64,000 nucleotides of DNA, taken from positions 144,667,943 through 144,731,942 of the forward strand of contig NC_133773.1 of the NCBI RefSeq assembly GCF_003597395.2, given 5' to 3'. This stretch comes from Chelonoidis abingdonii (Eukaryota > Chordata > Testudines > Testudinidae). A program made the translations under genes and the position numbers. Under the pieces are notes generated by a model, which had not been told where the DNA came from, made no database searches, and worked only from the letters and a program-made list of their open reading frames with translations. Shown piece by piece: positions 57,866 to 64,000 of the stretch (the first letter of the stretch is position 1; every line of letters starts with the position of its first letter).

Positions 57866-59864
57866 TGTCAAGTATCAGAGGGGTAGCCGTGTTAGTCTGA
57901 ATCTGTAAAAGCAGCAGAGAATCCTGTGGCACCTTATAGACTAACAGACGTTTTGTCCAAAAGAATGTAGCATGCAATCTATGTATGAACATTGGGGTAT
58001 TTAAACTGGCAAAATCTATAAAAGCAGCAGAGAATCCTATGGCACCTTATAGACTAACAGACGTTTTGGAGCGTGAGCTATCGTGCAAATAAGTGATGGT
58101 CACATTAACACCACCCTATATCGAAAACCTACCGACCACTATGCCTACCTTCATGCCTCCAGCTTCCATCCCGGGCACATCACACGATCCATTGTCTACA
58201 GCCAAGCACTGAGGTACAACCGCATCTGCTACGTTTCAGCTTGGCAGGTTGTCTGTGGAGGCAAGGATTGACCTGCCACCCAAGACCTGTGAAAGTGTGG
58301 GATCATTGTCCAGGATGGTTGTAGATCCCTGATGATGCGTTGGAGGGGTTTTAGCTGGGGGCTGTATGTGATGGCCAGTGGAGTCCTGTTGGTTCTTTCT
58401 TGGGTTTGTCTTGCAGTAGGAGGCTTCTGGGTACACATCTGGCTCTGTTGATCTGTTTCCTTATTCCTCATGCGGGTTTTGTAGTTTTGAAATGCTTGTG
58501 TGGAGATTTTGTAGGTGTTGGTCTTCTGTCTGAGGGGTTAGAGCAGATGCGGTGTACCTCAGTGCTTGGCTGTAGACAATGGATCGTGTGATGTGCCCGG
58601 GATGGAAGCTGGAGGCATGAAGGTAGCATAGCAACCTCGGTAGGTGGACGATATCTATAGGGTAGGTGTTAAGATCTGTACTGTTAATGTGACATGGTGC
58701 AAATAAGTGATGGTCACATTAACACCACCCTATGTCGAAAACCTACCGACCGCTATGCCTACCTTCATGCCTCCAGCTTCCATCCGGCACATCACACGAT
58801 CCATTGTCTACAGCCAAGCACTGAGGTACAACCGCATCTGCTCTAACCCCTCAGACAGAGACCAACACCTACAAAATCTCCACCAAGCATTCTCAAAACT
58901 ACAAAACCCGCATGAGGAAATAAGGAAACAGATCAACAGAGCCAGATGTGTACCCAGAAGCCTCCTACTGCAAGACAAACCCAAGAAGAAAGCCAACAGG
59001 ACTCCACTGCCATCACATACAGCCCCCAGCTAAAAACCCTCCAACGCATCATCAGGGATCTACAACCCATCCTGGACAATGATCCCACACTTTCACAGGT
59101 CTTGGGTGGCAGGTCAATCCTTGCCCACAGACAACCTGCCAAGCTGAAACGTATTCTCACCAGCAACTGCACACCGCACCATAGTAACTCTAGCTCAGGA
59201 ACCAATCCATGCAACAAACCCCAATGCCAACTCTGCCCACATATCTACACCAGCGACACCATCACAGGACCTAACCAGATCAGCCACACCATCACCGGTT
59301 CATTCACCTGCATGTCCACCAATGTAATATACGCCATCATATGCCAGCAATGCCCTCTGCTATGTACATCGGCCAAACTGGACAGTCACTACGGAAAAGG
59401 ATAAATGGACACAAATCAGATATTAGGAATGGCAATATACAAAAACCTCTAGGAGAGCACTTCACCTCCCTGGCCACACTATAGCAGACCTTAAGGTGGC
59501 CATCCTGCAGCAAAAAAAAACTTCAGGACCAGACTTCACAGAGAAACTGCTGAGCTTCAATTCATCTGCAAATTTGACACCATCAGCTCAGGGTTTGAAC
59601 AAAGACTGTGAATGGCTTGCCAACTACAGAACCAGTTTCTCCTCCCTTGGTTTTCACACCTCAACTGCTAGAACAGGGCCTCATCCTCCCTGATTGAACT
59701 AACCTCGTTATCTCTAGCTTGCTTGCTAGCATATATATATATTATACCTGCCCCTGGAAATTTCCACTACATTCATCTGACGAAGTGGGTATTCACCCAC
59801 GAAAGCTCATGATCCAAAACGTCTGTTAGTCTATAAGGTGCCACAGGATTCTCTGCTGCTTTTA
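57866..59864 (+). mobile_element. Penelope-like element, ~2 kb, 14-bp TSD, rearranged
   Basis: TAGAAGCCATTAGG flanks both sides (57852-57865 and 59865-59878). The left end carries an inverted tail (ATCAGAGGGGTAGCCGTGTT) and the right end the direct tail (TTAGTCTATAAGGTGCCACA). Reverse-transcriptase remnants at 58083-58235 and 58707-59030 read [16 protein letters not shown]-like sequence at about 59320-59460 reads TNVIYAIICQQCPLL. An internal inverted duplication separates the two. No frame is intact. Confidence 0.93.
59774..59815 (+). ncRNA. Hammerhead-ribozyme-like core in PLE
   Basis: CTGACGA (59777-59783), a 6-bp stem GTGGGT/ACCCAC with ATTC loop (59785-59800), GAAA (59801-59804), then a very short stem with TCAT loop. 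This matches CTGANGA-stem-GAAA. A mismatch in the short stem (GAT in place of GCT) probably impairs it, and stem I is not evident. Confidence 0.55.
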
Positions 59865-60009
59865 TAGAAGCCATTAGGGATTCTCTTACTCGCTGAAGTT
59901 ATCGTCCATCTGTCTGACAATTCACATTCCAGTGATTGGCTACAGTTTTGTTTAACCCATTCAACGGCTACAGCAGCCCCTGGCAGGCTTCATTATATTC
60001 TTTATAGTT

Positions 60010-60120
60010 CAGTGGCACCTGGAGGCTCCAGCTGAGATCGGGACCCCATTACTCCAGGCGCTGCACAGACACAAGGACAGTCCTGAGCTGACAAGCCCTC
60101 ACTAGCTTTATGGACCCTGA
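60010..60120. repeat. Interspersed repeat (family of 14925-15080)
   Basis: GCACCTGGAGGCTCCAGCTG and GGCGCTGCACAGACACAAGG match the family. Confidence 0.5.
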
Positions 60121-62680
60121 GAGGTCCCTGCAGAGTATATCAAGCTGACAGTGGCCGTGGTTGGAGGCAGCTGGCCGCACCCCTCTCTATTTGTACTGTT
60201 GCCGCAGCGTCTGCGACTGCCAGCGCCTGGAAGAGCTCAACCAGCGCCAAACTGGCTCCTGTCTCTTGTTGCTATGTCCCCTTTCCCACCCCTTTTCTCT
60301 CCCCAACCCTGGAAATCCTCTGAAATCCGAGTTCATGCTAGTTAATCAGCACGTGGTGCAGTAACATAGGACTCCCGGGGGCGCACGGTGCATTTGGAGA
60401 GCTCAGATATCCAGGGAAAGGGAATTGGGGCAAGTGGAATTCACATCGAATCTAGTTGGAACAGCAATCACATCTCTCCCTCTGCCCCGCCCCCCCCCGG
60501 CGAGTTGCACAATCACTCCTCTCAGGATCAAACTCATTCCTGGGGCAACTGTGCCAGCTTTAGTGATTTACATCAAGGATAACTTTGGCCCTTAATTGGT
60601 ACATCTCCAGGGGGTTCTTCATACTAAGCAGCCTTCCCCCTCTATTCTTCTTGAGCCAAGCTGGTGGCTCATGACTAGAATAGGGGAGCAAGAGCTAGAA
60701 TACTCCAGGGACTAAATAGGACCTTTACATCAGATAACGGGAACTAAAAAGAAGCGCTTTGTCATGTAACAGCCAATTTGCCGGTGGAACTCACTGCCAC
60801 AGGATGTAATTGAAACCTAGAAGTTAGCAAGATTCAAAGAGGGACTGGATTTTGCATATAACGAATAGTTAGTTGTAACAGCTAACCAGTCGGTCTGTGC
60901 ATAAGCCTCCCTGCATGGGTTATATGTACTGTGTTAGTTTCAGAGCATAAAGTCTTAGGCCAAACCTTCAGGATCCGTATGGTGCCCGCTTCTTCCTCCG
61001 TGCCAAGTGGCCTGGGCTTCTCTGCCACTCAGCTCCCAGGTCCACATGCCCTGGCCCCATCAGTCACGACAGAGTTTGCAAGCCCCACATGGACTGACAG
61101 TGAGCTCAGAAGCATCCCAGTCTAAGTACAGTGACTGTCCTTGGGCTGGGACGCATTGTGTGGAGCTGTAAGGGAAAGTGGACCAGAGAGCATCTGGTCC
61201 CAGCTGCGTCTGGGAAGAGGCCAGGAGTGGAGACTTTGCTGATGGTTTTGTGCTGCATGTGTCCAATGTTTATAGGAAAGTCTCCCCTGCTCAGATCCAG
61301 GGCCATGCAAAGTTCTGTTGGTGGATGGAGCTCAGGTCTGAGATGTTCCCTCATGTACAAAGCACTGCTCACCTCCAGCTTCCCACAGGAGCAAGGCTCC
61401 ACATGGGAAGGGCCCACACAGTGGCATGTTGCCTCAAGCAATGAGCCCATCACCTGTTGTCAATATGTGTTCTGCCCCCACATGCCCCACCATGCTTCTC
61501 TAACACCACAGCGTTCGTTCCTTTGCTCAGGAACCGGCCAGTGCGCCAGGTCAGGGTGGACACAATTGCCCAGCACATCCCCAAGTTCTAGTGTGACTCC
61601 AGAGCAGCCAGCGCCAGCAGCTTTTGGAGCCTGTATTCCTCTCCTTTGCTTCTGATGTCACTCGGCAGAACTCCAGAGACCGGGACAGGCTGGAACTTCC
61701 TCGTTCTGACCCACACCCTCTGCCAGGCCTTGGCTTCATGGCCTTCGGGCTAAGACCTGATGTAGTTAAACCTATACGACCACCCTGCGATCAGCTGGAA
61801 AGTGGGGATGCAGGGTTAGCTGGTGAGAGCCGACCGCCCGGGCGGGATGGCGCTTTTTCAACACCCACTAAAGGCTGGGGGGTCGTTTCCAAATAGGGTC
61901 CCTCATGTCCCAATTAAAGAGCCAGAGACAGATTTTTCCCTTGACATTTTTTTTACTGAAGGTTAATTAGCCGCTCGCCGTTGCGGGTCCCAGCCCATGG
62001 TACATTGTAAATAGTGATGTCTGGTCAGGCCTGCAGCTGCTGAGGCCAGAGGTGCAAACTGGGATTCCTGGCCTGGGGCAGGTGGTGGGAAGTGATCTCT
62101 CTCCATGAGAAGGACGCCTGGCAGGACCATGCGGTATGACAGGCGGCTTTGCTATGGCTTAAGACCAAGCGGGGACAGGGTCTGTGGCCGTGCTGGGAAG
62201 ACTGGAGCCAGAAGCACAGGGAGGAGAGCTGGGAGGGAGGGACCCAGGCACCCCAGGGCAGGGGTGGGGGGCATTCTAGGGCTCTTTTCGGGTATTGATT
62301 TGGACCTCGTTGGCTGAAAAGACCTTTGGTTTCCAATAATAGCAACCCCCCAAAGGAAGTGGAATGCTTTCCAGTGGCTGGGCCAGAGGGCCAGACACCT
62401 TTACAGCCAGATCAGGCCGAAAATTGCCATGGGGAAACTGAGGCAGATCTGTGGCATCACTACCTCCAGCCACAAGGGGCCGTGCTGGGACAGCAACTCT
62501 GTGACAGTAACTAGCTGCCAGCTGTGTAAATACCACGCAGCTCACCCAGCCGCAGAGCCATCTCATCAGTACTAGGGGCTGTTCCTTTACATAAATACAC
62601 CCGCCACGGGGTCCAAAGGGGGTGACAGGAGCTGGTAACTAGGCTCTGAGTGAGGGGCTGGCCCGCAGCGGAGCAGGCGG
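60121..62680. other. ATP6V1B1 3' flank and intergenic DNA
   Basis: No further exon was recognised. The ATP6V1B1 3' UTR must start at 62680 and run down; no canonical AATAAA on the minus strand was seen close by. Confidence 0.4.
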
Positions 62681-62847
62681 TTACAGGGCGGTGTCGTGGT
62701 GCTGCAGGCCTGGCGCTTTGGCCTCCCGCGGGTAGTACTCGGCCAGGATGCTCTCGGGGATCCGCTTTAGCAGCTCCTTCGGGAAGATGCGGAGCAGCTG
62801 CCAGCCAATGTTCAGCGATTCGAAGATGGTTCTGTTGTCGTAGGGGC
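62681..62847 (-). CDS. ATP6V1B1: V-ATPase subunit B1, last coding exon
   Basis: The exon encodes the C-terminal 55 residues of the V1 B subunit: [40 protein letters not shown], then [15 protein letters not shown] and a TAA stop at 62683-62681. The B subunit sits in the V1 ring with catalytic subunit A, and the complex pumps protons across membranes at the cost of ATP. The B1 isoform serves acid-secreting cells such as renal intercalated cells. The terminal DTAL is a class I PDZ ligand found in B1 but not B2 (B2 ends in AKH as I recall), and it decides the isoform. Acceptor TTGCCAG; the leading GC completes a Gly codon from the upstream exon. Confidence 0.96.
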
Positions 62848-63606
62848 CTGGCAAGTGGGACAGAGGCGTGTTGGGAGACTGGTTGCAGACACCTGGGGCC
62901 CAAGGGTGGACACCTAAACAAGGCCCCAGGAGAGGCTGGAAATGAATATGGACCCCCGCACCCCAAGCTGGTCTGGAGAACGGCTAGAGATAAGTGAGCA
63001 CCAGGAGGGTCGAAAGGGCTAAAGAGCCTCACGCCCCACTAAGTCCTAGAAAATGGCCAGGGACACCCAGGCCCCTGGGAGGGGCTGGAGAATGGCCAGG
63101 GGGCCCCAGGACGGTCTGGAGAATGACTAGGGAGTCCCTGGGCCCAGGAGGAGCTGGAGAACCGCCAGGCACCCCTGGGAGAGGCTGGAGAACAACCAGG
63201 GGGCCCCAGGAGAAACTGGAGAATGGCCAGGGGGCCCTGGGGCCTTGGAACAGGCTGGAGAATGGGATTCTGGAGACTAGGGCTACACAGTCTTTTATGA
63301 CGGGAGCTTTCAGGCCCTGCTGTCCTGAGCTGGCCGTAGGCTGTGCCTGCAAAGCCCGATGTTGGTTCCAGTGCGGGTGTCTTTGCACTGAGCACCACTC
63401 GGTTGTGGGCTCTCTGCGGAAGGGGGGCACCGGGCCGCCAGGCCTGCTTGCAAGCCAAGGCACAGCAAGCGGGGACCCCGAGCCCGTCCTGTGTAGCAAA
63501 CACAGTGGCTTGCTTCAGCCGTGCCCTTCCGCGGCCTGCTGCAGACGTGTGGGCTCTGCCTGCCCGCTGGGCGCCTGTGCATGGAGCTGGAAGCCGGGCT
63601 CCTTAC
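62848..63606. other. ATP6V1B1 last intron
   Basis: It contains tandem-like repeats of GGCTGGAGAATGGCCAGGG type between about 63050 and 63260, period about 40-45 bp and diverged. Confidence 0.7.
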
Positions 63607-63736
63607 CCTGGGCGATGAACTGCTTCTCAAACTTCTGCAGGAACTCCAGGTACAGCAGGTCGTCGGCCGACAGCGCCTCCTCCCCGACCACGGCCTTCAT
63701 GGCCTGCACGTCCTTGCCTATGGCATAGCAGGCGTA
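63607..63736 (-). CDS. ATP6V1B1: V-ATPase subunit B1, penultimate exon
   Basis: The 130-bp exon encodes [20 protein letters not shown] and [20 protein letters not shown], ending IAQ plus one base. It is nearly identical to the matching stretch of vertebrate V1 B subunits. CACCCCCAG acceptor, GTAAGG donor, entry phase 0, exit phase 1 into the last exon. Upstream exons lie beyond the right edge of the window. Confidence 0.97.
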
Positions 63737-64000
63737 CTGGGGGTGCGACCGAAAGGATGCACCGGTGAATGGGGTGCTGGAGAACTCGCAACAGGGGTGC
63801 GTGGGGAGAAATCCACTGAAGACTGCAAGAGGCCCAGATACTACAGTGCTGGGCGCCATGTAAGATAGATTATCCCCCAGGCAGGGCTGTTATCTTCAAT
63901 TTGCATGTAAGGAACCGAGGCAGAGACCCGATCCCAGGATGCTGGGAGTCTGGGGCAAAGCAGGGAATTGACCTGAGGGTCCCAAGCTATCACCTTAACC

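Noticed and set aside
63029..63503. Two ~155-codon minus-strand frames and a plus-strand frame
   Set aside because: They fall in the last ATP6V1B1 intron over a diverged tandem repeat, and do not join in phase with the exons.

Overview
This is a window of vertebrate nuclear DNA: split genes with GT-AG introns, dense interspersed repeats and no operons. The repeats point to a sauropsid, most likely a turtle. They include many CR1 LINE fragments, a tRNA-headed SINE with a CR1-like tail, Penelope-like elements (PLEs), hAT MITEs, MIRs and several solo LTRs. The species call is inference from repeat types; I could not search a database.

Three genes are supported, all on the minus strand and head to tail. 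At the right edge (62681-63736) lie the last two coding exons of ATP6V1B1, the B1 subunit of the V-type proton ATPase, ending in the PDZ-ligand tail DTAL. From 56154 down to 11768 runs a complete shootin-family gene of 15 coding exons whose phases all fit and encode 534 residues. It resembles SHTN1 (shootin-1) along its length but sits in the VAX2/ATP6V1B1/ANKRD53 neighbourhood, not the VAX1 neighbourhood of SHTN1, so it is probably an ancient paralogue. At the left edge (1542-1680) is one exon that looks like ANKRD53. In human, ATP6V1B1 and ANKRD53 are close neighbours with no shootin gene recorded between them, as far as I recall.

The rest is introns and repeats. 1-11.7 kb: ANKRD53 exon, C-rich minisatellites, hAT and MITE copies, a solo LTR and a ~1 kb LTR-like repeat. 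11.7-34 kb: most shootin exons with MIR, CR1, MITE and minisatellite DNA. 34-48 kb: CR1, solo LTR and hAT transposase remains in large introns. 48.4-51.3 kb: a nest of elements (LTR-like repeat, then PLE, then LTR and SINE). 51.8-53.9 kb: a long open frame on the gene's own strand inside intron 1, built from about 26 copies of a 60-bp, 20-codon repeat. 57.9-59.9 kb: a PLE with clean 14-bp target duplications.

The items most worth a second look are the shootin paralogue, the PLE insertions with inverted tails and hammerhead-ribozyme-like cores, the Glu-rich 60-bp repeat frame, and a palindromic MITE carrying four ZNF143/THAP11-like motifs.
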